From Flavobacterium microcysteis (GTDB taxonomy: Bacteria > Bacteroidota > Bacteroidia > Flavobacteriales > Flavobacteriaceae), in contig NZ_VFJE01000053.1 of the NCBI RefSeq assembly GCF_006385255.1, positions 1 to 64,000 on the forward strand: a DNA stretch of 64,000 bases, read 5' to 3'. Under the pieces are notes generated by a model, which worked only from the letters and a program-made list of their open reading frames with translations, searched no databases and was not told the DNA's origin. The translations under genes and the position numbers were made by a program. The number at the start of each line of letters is the position of its first letter. The first letter of the stretch is position 1. Positions 18,062-27,155 of the stretch are shown here, piece by piece.

Positions 18062-18592
18062 ATGAATCCAATTATTAAGAAAAACGGTATTTCCTTCGGA
18101 ATTGCACTTGGTATTTTTTCCATCCTAGTCACAACATTAATATATGTTATCGATTACACTCAATTCATAAATATCTGGTTGGGCTTAATAATTCTTACAA
18201 TCTATATTATAGTTGGATTTGTTTTGGTTTCAAAAACTAAGAAAGATCTCAACAACGAAATTACTTTTAAAGAAGCTTTTACAGTTTTCTTTTTAGCTGG
18301 AGTTATAGGCGCTGTTTTATCCGTTTTATTTAACATATTGCTTTTCAACTACATTGACCCAGCAGCAAAAGATTCTCTAAATGACTTAACTCTAAAATAC
18401 ACAGTAGGAATGATGGAGAAATTTGGAGCTCCTGCCGCTGAAGTAGACAAAGTAAGAGCCGAAATGGGCAGCGTGGACAATTATTCTCCAGCAAGCCAAT
18501 TTAAAGGTCTTCTGTTTAATATCATTCTTTCATCAATATTTGCAGCAATCTTAGGATTAATTTTTAAAAGCAAAGCCGCTTACAAAGAATAA
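18062..18592 (+). CDS. DUF4199 domain membrane protein
   Basis: The 176-aa protein has four predicted membrane helices: about 10-30 (ISFGIALGIFSILVTTLIYVI), 35-55 (IWLGLIILTIYIIVGFVLVS), 70-95 and the C-terminal 147-167 (LLFNIILSSIFAAILGLIF). A conserved soluble loop (MMEKFGAPAAEVDKVRAEM) sits before the last helix. It matches the DUF4199 family of Bacteroidota, whose function is unknown. Its stop overlaps the next start (TAATG), so it is translationally coupled to the glycosyltransferase. I infer a helper of envelope glycosylation or lipid-linked sugar handling. Confidence 0.85.
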   Translation: MNPIIKKNGISFGIALGIFSILVTTLIYVIDYTQFINIWLGLIILTIYIIVGFVLVSKTKKDLNNEITFKEAFTVFFLAGVIGAVLSVLFNILLFNYIDPAAKDSLNDLTLKYTVGMMEKFGAPAAEVDKVRAEMGSVDNYSPASQFKGLLFNIILSSIFAAILGLIFKSKAAYKE

Positions 18593-19548
18593 TGAATCTA
18601 TCCATTATTATCCCTCTTCTCAACGAAGAAGAATCTTTAAAAGAATTACAGCAGTGGATTGAAAAAGTCATGACTGCTAATAGTTTTTCATACGAAGTCA
18701 TTTTCATAGATGATGGTAGTACTGATAATTCCTGGCCTATTATAGAGGGATTATCACAAGAAAATCCAAACATAAAGGGAATCCGATTCTTACGGAATTA
18801 TGGAAAATCCCAAGCCTTGCATGCTGGTTTTGCCAAAGCACAAGGTGATGTTATTATTACTATGGATGCCGATTTGCAAGACAGCCCGGATGAAATTCCG
18901 GAACTGTACTCCATGATTGTCAACCAGAAATACGACTTAGTTTCGGGCTGGAAGAAAAAACGCTTTGATTCTGTTGTATCCAAAAACCTGCCATCAAAAT
19001 TATTCAACTGGGCTGCAAGGAAAACCTCGGGAGTTCAACTGAACGATTTTAACTGCGGATTAAAAGCCTATAAAAATGTAGTTATCAAAAACATTGAGGT
19101 TTCTGGCGAAATGCACCGTTACATTCCCGTACTGGCAAAAAATGCCGGGTTTGCTAAAATCGGAGAAAAAATCGTAGTGCATCAGGCCCGAAAATATGGC
19201 TCCACAAAATTTGGAATGGAGCGTTTCATCAATGGTTTCCTTGATTTGATTACCATTTGGTTTCTTTCCCGATTTGGGAAAAGACCAATGCACCTGTTTG
19301 GCGCTTGGGGCGTCCTGATGTTTATCATCGGATTTTTATCCGCAGGTTATATCGGATTCATGAAGCTCTACAGATTATACGACAAGCAGCCTACCATTTT
19401 AGTTACTGACAATCCTTGGTTTTATATCGCATTAACAACCATGATTATTGGAACGCAGCTGTTTCTTGCCGGATTTTTGGGAGAAATCATCCTACGAACA
19501 AAAAATAACGAAGAACGATATAAAGTTTCTAAAGAAATAAATCTTTAA
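18592..19548 (+). CDS. Family 2 glycosyltransferase with two C-terminal membrane helices (DPM1/GtrB-like)
   Basis: A 318-aa enzyme. The GT2 fold shows at the N-terminus (LSIIIPLLNEEESLKEL, FIDDGSTDNSW) with the metal-binding DADLQD at about 101-106 and FNCGLKAY further on. Two hydrophobic spans (about 238-258 and 283-305) follow, as in polyprenyl-phosphate glycosyltransferases such as GtrB/ArnC/DPM1. It probably transfers a hexose from a nucleotide sugar to undecaprenyl phosphate at the inner membrane. The donor and acceptor are inferred. It overlaps the DUF4199 gene by one base and precedes a phosphohexomutase, which would supply a sugar 1-phosphate. Confidence 0.92.
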   Translation: MNLSIIIPLLNEEESLKELQQWIEKVMTANSFSYEVIFIDDGSTDNSWPIIEGLSQENPNIKGIRFLRNYGKSQALHAGFAKAQGDVIITMDADLQDSPDEIPELYSMIVNQKYDLVSGWKKKRFDSVVSKNLPSKLFNWAARKTSGVQLNDFNCGLKAYKNVVIKNIEVSGEMHRYIPVLAKNAGFAKIGEKIVVHQARKYGSTKFGMERFINGFLDLITIWFLSRFGKRPMHLFGAWGVLMFIIGFLSAGYIGFMKLYRLYDKQPTILVTDNPWFYIALTTMIIGTQLFLAGFLGEIILRTKNNEERYKVSKEINL

Positions 19549-19579
19549 ATTTAAAGTTCAATTTAAATTTTAAACCCGA

Positions 19580-21307
19580 ATGCACATCGAACAAAATATA
19601 TTAGACAAAGTAAACGTTTGGCTATCGCCAATTTTTGACGAAAAAACACATAAGGAAATTACTGAAATGATGACTTCTTCTCCTAAAGAATTGGAGGAAA
19701 GTTTCTATAAAAATCTTGAATTCGGAACCGGTGGTATGCGTGGAATCATGGGTGTAGGAACCAATCGTATCAACAAATATACGCTTGGAAAAAACACTCA
19801 GGGAATTTCGGACTATATGAAAAAGTCATTTCCAAACGAACAGTTGAAAGTAGCGATTGCCTACGATTGTCGTCATAATAGCGATACTTTGGCAAAAATA
19901 GTAGCCGATGTTTTTTCTGCAAACGGAATCAAAGTATACTTGTTTTCAGAAATGCGCCCTACTCCGGAATTGTCTTTCGCTTTGAAATATCTGAAATGCC
20001 ATGCTGGCATTGTGCTTACGGCTTCGCATAATCCGCCTGAATACAACGGATATAAAGTGTATTGGCAGGATGGCGGCCAATTGGTTCCGCCTCAGGATGC
20101 TGAAATCATACAAATGATTGAAGAACTGGGCTATGACCAAATTAACTTTAAGGCCAATGAAAAACTAATCGAACACATCGACAAAAAAATCGATGAGGCT
20201 TTTATCAATTCAACCATTGAAAATGCTAGTTTTAATACGCCTGCTCAAGCCAAAGAGAACCTGAATGTAGTTTACACATCATTACACGGTACTTCCATCA
20301 AATCAATTCCTGATGTTTTATCAAAAGCAGGTTATACTAATGTCAATATTGTTCCAGAACAAGCGATTCCAGACGGAAACTTCCCTACCGTAAAGTCTCC
20401 AAACCCAGAAGAACCGGAAGCATTGACCATGGCACTGGCACTGGCTGACAAACTAGGAGCTGATATTGTTGTTGGAACCGATCCGGATTCTGACCGCCTT
20501 GGTGTTGCTGTTCGTGATAATGACGGCAAGATGATTCTCTTAAACGGAAACCAGACTATGGTTTTGATGACCGCTTTTCTGTTGGAACAATGGCAAAAAG
20601 AAGGAAGAATTACCGGAAACGAATTTATTGGCTCAACAATTGTTTCTACTCCAATGATGTTGGAATTAGGAACAGCTTATAATGTAGAATGCAAAGTGGG
20701 GCTGACCGGATTTAAATGGATTGCCAAAATGATCAAAGATTTCCCTGAGCTGAAATTTATTGGTGGTGGCGAAGAAAGCTTCGGATTTATGGTTGGTGAT
20801 GCCGTACGTGATAAAGATGCAGTTGCAGCCACTTTATTGGTCTGTGAAATTGCGGCACAGGCAAAAGCTCATGGCAGTTCGCTTTATAAAGAATTACTAA
20901 ACCTGTATGTTGACTTTGGATTTTATAAAGAATACCTGATTTCGATGACCAAAAAAGGAATTGAAGGTGCTGCAGAAATCCAAACGATGATGTTGGAATT
21001 GCGTCAAAATCCTTTGAAAGAAATCAACGGACAAAGAGTCTTAATGGTAGAAGATTACCAGAATTCAACAGCTAAAAATCTATTTACAGGAGAGACCGAA
21101 ACGTTGAAGATTCCAAAATCAAACGTTTTGATCTATTATCTGGAAGACGGAACAAAAATATGTGCCAGACCAAGCGGTACGGAGCCTAAAATAAAATTCT
21201 ATTTCAGCGTGAACGAGCCTTTGGATTCTGTTGAGCACGCTAAAGAGGTTGAAAAAAACCTAGACCAAAAAATTAAAAATATCATTGCAGAAATGCATCT
21301 GCAATAA
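19580..21307 (+). CDS. Phospho-sugar mutase (phosphoglucomutase/phosphomannomutase)
   Basis: A 575-aa alpha-D-phosphohexomutase with all four signature sites. They are the phosphoserine loop TASHNPPEYNGYKVYW (about residue 150), the metal site DPDSDRLG (about 304), the sugar-binding GGGEESFG (about 397) and the phosphate-binding RPSGTEPKIKFY near the C-terminus. It interconverts hexose 6-phosphate and 1-phosphate for nucleotide-sugar synthesis. The length fits the PGM2-like long bacterial group. It starts 31 bp after the glycosyltransferase and ends 12 bp before the ABC transporter, so the genes form an operon. Confidence 0.95.
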   Translation: MHIEQNILDKVNVWLSPIFDEKTHKEITEMMTSSPKELEESFYKNLEFGTGGMRGIMGVGTNRINKYTLGKNTQGISDYMKKSFPNEQLKVAIAYDCRHNSDTLAKIVADVFSANGIKVYLFSEMRPTPELSFALKYLKCHAGIVLTASHNPPEYNGYKVYWQDGGQLVPPQDAEIIQMIEELGYDQINFKANEKLIEHIDKKIDEAFINSTIENASFNTPAQAKENLNVVYTSLHGTSIKSIPDVLSKAGYTNVNIVPEQAIPDGNFPTVKSPNPEEPEALTMALALADKLGADIVVGTDPDSDRLGVAVRDNDGKMILLNGNQTMVLMTAFLLEQWQKEGRITGNEFIGSTIVSTPMMLELGTAYNVECKVGLTGFKWIAKMIKDFPELKFIGGGEESFGFMVGDAVRDKDAVAATLLVCEIAAQAKAHGSSLYKELLNLYVDFGFYKEYLISMTKKGIEGAAEIQTMMLELRQNPLKEINGQRVLMVEDYQNSTAKNLFTGETETLKIPKSNVLIYYLEDGTKICARPSGTEPKIKFYFSVNEPLDSVEHAKEVEKNLDQKIKNIIAEMHLQ

Positions 21308-21319
21308 TCCCAGTCATTA

Positions 21320-23149
21320 ATGGATGCAAATATAAAAAAGTTAATCCCTTTTGCTTTTCGGTATAAAAAAGACATTGTTTTAAATATTGTCTATAATATT
21401 TTTTATGCTTTTTTCTCGACCCTTTTGATGGTTTCTATGATTCCAACATTAAATGTGTTGTTTGGACTTAATGAGAAAATCCTAGTAAAACCAGAATACA
21501 CAGGGATTGAAAATTTAAAATCGTTTTCTGAAGATTATCTTAACTATCAAGTTACCCAATTTACAGAAAACAGCGGCTTTGAATATGCCATGATTTTTGT
21601 GATATCAATTATCATAGCAACCGCATTTTTGAAAAATTTGACCAACTATTTAGCTTCCTACCACATCACCCGACTTAGAAATGGTGTCTTAAATGATTTA
21701 AGAGAGAAATTATATAATGTAATTATCAATCTTCCTGTTTCTTATTATTCAGAAAAAAGAAAAGGAGATGTGATGTCGAGAATGCTAGGTGATGTTAACG
21801 AAGTTAAAAACGCATTTTTTCAAGTTTTGGAACTTGTGGTTAGAGAACCGCTAACAATTCTATTCTCAATTGGTGCCATGTTCTTTATAAGCGCAAAACT
21901 TACATTGTTTGTGTTTTTATTTATTCCAATTTCTGGATTTATAATTTCCAGAGTCGGGAAAAACTTAAAAACCAAATCAACAAGAGCTCAAGAAGAAAAC
22001 GGAATACAAATATCAATTTTGGACGAGACATTAAGCGGCTTAAAAGTAGTTAAAGGCTTTAATTCTGAAAATGTTTTTATATCAAAATTCAATCTTTCTT
22101 TAAAACGATTATTACGTTTATCCAATAGCATTGGTAACAAGAATAACCTGGCTTCGCCTTTAAGCGAATTTTTAGGGATTCTAACCATCGCCGTTCTTTT
22201 ATGGTATGGGGCGCAATTAGTGATTGTAGACAAGTCATTGTCCCCAACAACATTCATTGCCTATATCGCTTTAGCGTATACGATTTTAACTCCGGCAAAA
22301 GCAATTTCAAAAGCCTCTTATCAGGTAAAAACAGGACTTGCTGCCGCTGAACGTGTTTTTACTTTAATGGAGGAAGAAAATACGATTACAGATAAAGTTG
22401 ATGCTATTGAGAAAAACACTTTTGAAGACAACATTCATATCGATAACATCAATTTTAGGTATGAAAAAGAAAATGTCCTTAAAAACTTTTCGTTAGATGT
22501 CAAAAAAGGGCAAACCGTTGCTTTGGTTGGACAATCCGGAAGTGGAAAAAGTACAATCGCCAATTTATTGACCCGTTTCTATGATGTTCAGGAAGGAGTT
22601 TTAAAAATTGACGGCATCGATATAAAAGACATCAGTATGAAGTCGCTAAGAGGCTTGATGGGCTTGGTTACCCAAGACAGCATCTTGTTTAACGATTCTA
22701 TAAAAAACAACATCCTATTAGGCAAACAGAACGCTACTGACGAAGAAATCATCGCTGCACTGAAAATTGCCAATGCTTACGAATTTGTAAAAGATTTGCC
22801 AGAGGGAATCAACACAAATGTTGGAGACAGCGGGAACAAATTATCGGGCGGACAAAAACAACGTTTGAGCATTGCCCGTGCCGTACTAAAAAACCCTCCA
22901 ATCATGATTCTGGATGAAGCTACTTCTGCTTTGGACACAGAAAGCGAAAGACTGGTTCAGGTAGCATTAGAAAACATGATGCAGAACAGGACTTCGGTTG
23001 TTATTGCCCACAGATTATCGACCATCCAAAAGGCAGACAAGATTGTCGTAATGCAAAAAGGCGAAATCGTAGAACAAGGAAATCACGAGGAATTGCTCGC
23101 TAAAAACGGAGTGTATAAAAAACTTGTAATGATGCAATCATTCGAATAA
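21320..23149 (+). CDS. ABC exporter, fused membrane and ATPase domains (MsbA-like)
   Basis: The 609-aa half-transporter has an N-terminal six-helix ABC membrane domain (about 15-345). A nucleotide-binding domain follows with Walker A GQSGSGKST, signature LSGGQKQR, Walker B IMILDEATSALD and switch histidine IAHRLST. The fusion is typical of MsbA-type lipid or glycolipid flippases working as homodimers in the inner membrane. The context of a polyprenyl glycosyltransferase and a phosphohexomutase supports a lipid-linked sugar or lipid A-type substrate, but the substrate cannot be read from sequence. Confidence 0.94.
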   Translation: MDANIKKLIPFAFRYKKDIVLNIVYNIFYAFFSTLLMVSMIPTLNVLFGLNEKILVKPEYTGIENLKSFSEDYLNYQVTQFTENSGFEYAMIFVISIIIATAFLKNLTNYLASYHITRLRNGVLNDLREKLYNVIINLPVSYYSEKRKGDVMSRMLGDVNEVKNAFFQVLELVVREPLTILFSIGAMFFISAKLTLFVFLFIPISGFIISRVGKNLKTKSTRAQEENGIQISILDETLSGLKVVKGFNSENVFISKFNLSLKRLLRLSNSIGNKNNLASPLSEFLGILTIAVLLWYGAQLVIVDKSLSPTTFIAYIALAYTILTPAKAISKASYQVKTGLAAAERVFTLMEEENTITDKVDAIEKNTFEDNIHIDNINFRYEKENVLKNFSLDVKKGQTVALVGQSGSGKSTIANLLTRFYDVQEGVLKIDGIDIKDISMKSLRGLMGLVTQDSILFNDSIKNNILLGKQNATDEEIIAALKIANAYEFVKDLPEGINTNVGDSGNKLSGGQKQRLSIARAVLKNPPIMILDEATSALDTESERLVQVALENMMQNRTSVVIAHRLSTIQKADKIVVMQKGEIVEQGNHEELLAKNGVYKKLVMMQSFE

Positions 23150-23159
23150 GGAACAAAAG

Positions 23160-23861
23160 ATGTATCAAAATAATCCAAATATAAGTCTTCCGGAAAATCT
23201 CGACACAGTCGTATGGAAATATTTGGATTTATCAAAGTTTCTTGATCTGCTGTTGTCAAGAAAGCTTTTCATGTCACGGTCGGATAAATTTGAAGACCAA
23301 TATGAAGGCACGTTCAGCGAACCTACATTTGAGGAGATTCGGAAGATTTCTGAAAACAATCCCGAATTTTTGGATGCATATAAAACGCAACGAAAAAATG
23401 TGGTGATCAGCAGCTGGCATATCAATGAATATGAATCTTTTGCCATGTGGCAGATTTTCACCCAAAACAGCGAAGGACTTGCCATACAGTCCACTATTCG
23501 TAGAATACAGGAGTCTTTGCATTTAGAGAAGCAATACGAGCAGCATATTGGCGAGGTGAACTATATTGATTACAAAAAGGAATATATTCCGTTTAACGAC
23601 GACTTCTTCCCTTTCCTCTTTAAGAGAAAGAGTTTTCAATACGAAAGAGAAGTTCGGATTATCTCCAATCTTTCCTCCCATAACCTGACTATAAACGAAG
23701 GCGTAAAGATTGATGTAGATATCAATAAAATGATTGAAAAGATTTACATCCACCCTAAGTCTGAAAACTGGTATAAAAACCTTGTTATTCAATTAGTGGG
23801 TCAGCTTGGTTTTGATTTTACTATTGAGAAATCAGATTTGGAAAGCGACATATTAATCTAA
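23160..23861 (+). CDS. DUF2971 domain protein
   Basis: The 233-aa soluble protein matches the DUF2971 family: VWKYLDLSKFLDLLLSRKLFMSRSDKFEDQYEG at the N-terminus, VISSWHINEYESFAMWQIF in the middle and YEREVRIIS with IHPKSENWYK near the end. The family's function is unknown. It has no signal peptide or membrane segment. It begins 10 bp after the ABC exporter stop and closes the operon before a strong terminator. The family is scattered across bacteria, often as an accessory gene, so it may be a passenger in an otherwise envelope-directed operon. Confidence 0.85.
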   Translation: MYQNNPNISLPENLDTVVWKYLDLSKFLDLLLSRKLFMSRSDKFEDQYEGTFSEPTFEEIRKISENNPEFLDAYKTQRKNVVISSWHINEYESFAMWQIFTQNSEGLAIQSTIRRIQESLHLEKQYEQHIGEVNYIDYKKEYIPFNDDFFPFLFKRKSFQYEREVRIISNLSSHNLTINEGVKIDVDINKMIEKIYIHPKSENWYKNLVIQLVGQLGFDFTIEKSDLESDILI

Positions 23862-23865
23862 AAAA

Positions 23866-23890
23866 AATCCCCAAGCAGTGCTTGGGGATT
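23866..23890. terminator. Bidirectional terminator between convergent genes
   Basis: Perfect 10-bp stem AATCCCCAAG/CTTGGGGATT with a five-base loop, A-run on the left and T-run on the right. It serves the DUF2971 operon and the convergent lipoprotein gene. Confidence 0.9.
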
Positions 23891-23893
23891 TTT

Positions 23894-24628
23894 TTATGCT
23901 CCGTTTCCGTTTCCTATCGGATCGTATTTTTCGGTTTTCCAGTCCGGAGAAAGCAGCTCAACATAATAGTAATGTACCGCATCATCTTTATCAAAAGCCC
24001 CGTTCTTGTTAATATCTTCTATAGTTCTGTAATATAGCCTGTTTTGAGCTTCTACTATATTCCAATCGATTAGTTCCTGGTAATCTTCAGAAAGTTTTTG
24101 GAAATGCTTGCCGTTGATTTCGCTTATGTAAAGACATTTGATATCGTTGGCATCTAATTTTCCGTCTTTATTGGTATCCATATCTACTAAGGAATACACC
24201 AGAATCTGTTTTTTAGTCTTATCAGCAATCGTGTTCAGGAAAGTCACCGTCTGCATCTGGATTTTCTTATCCGTAAGCGGCTTTAGTGCTGTTGAATCGA
24301 TATGCTGGAATTTTAGGTTTTCAAAATATCCTGTAAGTTCAAATCGATTGTAATTGGAAATAGCATAACTCACAGAATTTGTCTTACTGGAACCATACGT
24401 TCTTGAGTTTCCATCATACACACGAACATCACCAATGGCATGGATAAGGTATTTTGTACCATCCATATGGATTGGAAGATCGGCAATTTTTATCTGCGAA
24501 GAATCTGGTTTAGTCACCACTTTTTCTGGCTTGGTGTCATAAATTACCTTTGGAGTTTCCTCCTTATCTTTACAACTAGCCAAACAGGCCATTGCCGCTA
24601 CGAGTATATAGGTTTGAAATTTTCTCAT
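23894..24628 (-). CDS. Lipoprotein with two EF-hand-like calcium loops
   Basis: A 244-aa protein with a lipobox-type signal (MRKFQTYILVAAMACLASCK), so it is probably an outer-membrane or periplasmic lipoprotein. Two acidic loops resemble EF-hand/dockerin calcium sites: DTNKDGKLDANDIKCLYI (about 151-168) and DINKNGAFDKDDAVHYYYV (about 208-226). The rest has no family I recognise. A consensus promoter lies 22 bp upstream, so it is a stand-alone gene. A calcium-dependent sensor or binding role is inferred from the loops only. Confidence 0.75.
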   Translation of the reverse strand: MRKFQTYILVAAMACLASCKDKEETPKVIYDTKPEKVVTKPDSSQIKIADLPIHMDGTKYLIHAIGDVRVYDGNSRTYGSSKTNSVSYAISNYNRFELTGYFENLKFQHIDSTALKPLTDKKIQMQTVTFLNTIADKTKKQILVYSLVDMDTNKDGKLDANDIKCLYISEINGKHFQKLSEDYQELIDWNIVEAQNRLYYRTIEDINKNGAFDKDDAVHYYYVELLSPDWKTEKYDPIGNGNGA

Positions 24629-24649
24629 TTCATCAGCTTAAAAGTCATT

Positions 24650-24680
24650 CAAATATAAAGATAAAACTTCAGAATTTCAA
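24650..24680 (-). promoter_or_regulatory. Promoter of the EF-hand lipoprotein gene
   Basis: Minus-strand TATATTTG (24650-24657) with TTG (24678-24680) at a 20-nt spacing. The -33 element lies 2 bp short of the stop of the upstream TonB-receptor gene. Confidence 0.7.
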
Positions 24681-24681
24681 T

Positions 24682-27144
24682 TTATAATCTTGCTGTAATC
24701 TTTACGTTGAAAACTCGGGTTGTCATATAGTTCGGAATTCCATACTGAACTTTCGTATAAACATCTCTTACCCAAGTATTTGTTATCGCATTCTGATTAT
24801 TAAACATGTTGAATATCTCCAATCCAAGTGATAAGTCTTTGAAACGCTTCAACCAATGTCCTTCAGGTCTTTCGTTATTTCTCTCTGTAAAGACATATGA
24901 AAATCCTACGTCTGCTCTGCGATAATCACGAAGACGGCTCTGGTACACATATGGATCAGCATAAGAAGGCGATCCGCCTGGCAATCCGGTATTGTATACC
25001 AAGTTCAAGTACAATTTCAGGTTCGGAATATTTTTCACATAGTCCTGAAACAGTATACCGAATTTCAATCTTTGGTCTGTTGGCCTTGCAATATAGCCTC
25101 GGTCATTTATATTTTCTTCTGTTTTCATGTATCCGAAACTGAACCAGGATTCTGTACCCGGAACAAATTCTCCGTTTAGGCGGGCATCAAAACCAGTTGC
25201 ATAGGCTTTGGCATCGTTGTTTGCGCTATAGCGGATTCTTACGTTGTCAAGCGTATACGTATTTACATCAGACATTGATTTGTAATAGGCCTCTGTAACC
25301 AATTTAAACGGTCGCTCCCACATCTTAAAGCTGTAATCGTTGCTCAATACAACATGGATAGATTGCTGGGCTTTCACATCCGGATTTACTTTTCCGTCAG
25401 CACCACGAAGTTCTCTGTAAAATGGCGGCTGGTGGTATAATCCCCCTGAAAGACGAAATACCATATCGCTATCCCAATCCGGCTTTATAGCAAACTGAGC
25501 TCTTGGACTAAAGGTTGTTTGGCTTTTCCCATCTAAATCATCACCGGAAACTTGCCAGTTATGGGCTCTTACACCAAAATTATACCATACATCATGCGTT
25601 CCTATAAGTCCTTTTTTACTCCATTGAACATATCCGGAAAGCCTGTCGATTTTTGTGTAGTTCAAGGCTCTTACATTTTGATAAGGAACCAATGGACCTG
25701 TGTACGGAGTGTAAGGTTGGTCACGTATTGGCAAATCGATCACCGGCGGATTTAAAGAAAACCCTGCTGAATCGATTACTTCCCATTCTACTATTCTGTC
25801 ACGAATGTCTTCACGGGTGTATTTGAAGCCCCATTCTATTTTGTTTTCCTTGATGTTATGAAAACCTTTTACTTCTGCATTTACAATCAAGGCATCCAAA
25901 TCATTTCTGGCGTGATTTAACTGTGAACCGATTTCTTGCGTATAGACAATGTTTCCAAGATTTCCAGAACCAATATTAGTATCCAGTTCTCCAAAACTGT
26001 AATCGGCTTTGATATCAAAATATTCTTGCTCTTGTGTCAGATAAGCTGATGCAATAAGTTTTAGTGTAAAATCTTCACTTGCTTTGTAAGTTGTTTTTAA
26101 AGCTCCAAAATAAGTCTCGTATCTGTCTTTTTCCTGTCCTTCATAAAAAACCAATAGTGCTTTCGGATCATCAATTGTTCCGAAATTGGTCTGTCTTGTC
26201 AAAGGCTCATAGTTGTAACGGTTTTGCGAGATATTCCCAAGAAAACTCAACTCCCATTTATTATTTGGGTTATAGGTTACGTTAGTTTGTATATCGGCAA
26301 AAGTAGGCTTGAAATTCGTTTCTGTTTCCTGACTGTTTACCAAAAGGCTGTTGTCTCTGTATCGAACTCCGGTAATGGCAGCCCATTTTTGGTTTTTAGA
26401 TGCCGTTTCCACCATTAGGCTTCCTCCTAGCAAACTTGCTTCAAGAGAAGCTCCAAAACTTTTTGGCCTTCTGTATGTAATATCCAATACAGAAGATAAT
26501 TTGTCACCATATTTAGCTTGAAAACCTCCTGCAGAGAAATCTACATTCTGGATCATATCTGTATTTGTAAAACTCAATCCTTCTTGCTGACCAGAACGTA
26601 TCAAAAAAGGACGGTAGACCTCTACTTCGTTTACATAAACCAAGTTTTCATCATAGTTTCCTCCCCTTACGTTATAACCGCTACTCAAATCGCTGTTATT
26701 ATTTACACCCGGAAGTGTTTTCAATAGGTTTTCTACACCTGCATTGGCACCGGGAATCAATTTGATGTCTCTTGGAGAAATATTGGTAATTCCTTCAATC
26801 CTTTTTCGGTTGTCATAAATTTCAACAACACCAATCATTTCGACTTTTTTGCTCAGCACCGGATTGAATTCAAAATCTTCATTTGGCTTTAGCTCAATAT
26901 CTAAAGAAGAGCTTTTGTTTGACAAATGCGAGAAAATGACTGTGATTTTTTGGTTGGCCGGAACGGTCAGGATATAAAATCCGTTTTTATTAGAAGTAGT
27001 AGATTTATTTTTATAACTAATATCCGCATCTTCAACCGGCTGGTTGTTTTCATCTAAAATAACACCCTTGATTCTGGCAGTTTGTGCAAATGCGGCAATG
27101 CTTATAAAGAAAAAAAGAACTGTAGCTAAATTTTTTGTTTTCAA
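24682..27144 (-). CDS. TonB-dependent outer-membrane receptor with carboxypeptidase-like domain
   Basis: An 820-aa protein with a signal peptide (MKTKNLATVLFFFISIAAFAQ). An N-terminal carboxypeptidase-regulatory-like domain (about 23-105, IKGVILDENNQPVEDADI) is typical of Bacteroidota TonB receptors. A plug domain follows with VENLLKTLPGV, GYNVRGGNYDENLVYVNEVEVYRPF and SAGGFQAKYGDKLSSVLDI. The C-terminal part is a 22-strand-type beta barrel ending in an aromatic/charged strand. There is no SusD gene next to it, so a SusC-type polysaccharide locus is unlikely. The upstream M23 peptidase gene ends 11 bp before its start, pointing to a two-gene operon. The substrate is unknown. Confidence 0.92.
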   Translation of the reverse strand: MKTKNLATVLFFFISIAAFAQTARIKGVILDENNQPVEDADISYKNKSTTSNKNGFYILTVPANQKITVIFSHLSNKSSSLDIELKPNEDFEFNPVLSKKVEMIGVVEIYDNRKRIEGITNISPRDIKLIPGANAGVENLLKTLPGVNNNSDLSSGYNVRGGNYDENLVYVNEVEVYRPFLIRSGQQEGLSFTNTDMIQNVDFSAGGFQAKYGDKLSSVLDITYRRPKSFGASLEASLLGGSLMVETASKNQKWAAITGVRYRDNSLLVNSQETETNFKPTFADIQTNVTYNPNNKWELSFLGNISQNRYNYEPLTRQTNFGTIDDPKALLVFYEGQEKDRYETYFGALKTTYKASEDFTLKLIASAYLTQEQEYFDIKADYSFGELDTNIGSGNLGNIVYTQEIGSQLNHARNDLDALIVNAEVKGFHNIKENKIEWGFKYTREDIRDRIVEWEVIDSAGFSLNPPVIDLPIRDQPYTPYTGPLVPYQNVRALNYTKIDRLSGYVQWSKKGLIGTHDVWYNFGVRAHNWQVSGDDLDGKSQTTFSPRAQFAIKPDWDSDMVFRLSGGLYHQPPFYRELRGADGKVNPDVKAQQSIHVVLSNDYSFKMWERPFKLVTEAYYKSMSDVNTYTLDNVRIRYSANNDAKAYATGFDARLNGEFVPGTESWFSFGYMKTEENINDRGYIARPTDQRLKFGILFQDYVKNIPNLKLYLNLVYNTGLPGGSPSYADPYVYQSRLRDYRRADVGFSYVFTERNNERPEGHWLKRFKDLSLGLEIFNMFNNQNAITNTWVRDVYTKVQYGIPNYMTTRVFNVKITARL

Positions 27145-27155
27145 ATTATACTTTT

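Noticed and set aside
23160..23861. DUF2971 gene as part of a defence island
   Set aside because: Neighbours are envelope and metabolic genes. No nuclease, methylase or toxin gene is adjacent.
24682..27144. SusC/SusD-type polysaccharide utilisation locus
   Set aside because: No SusD-like lipoprotein or glycoside hydrolase is adjacent. The neighbours are an M23 peptidase and an EF-hand lipoprotein.
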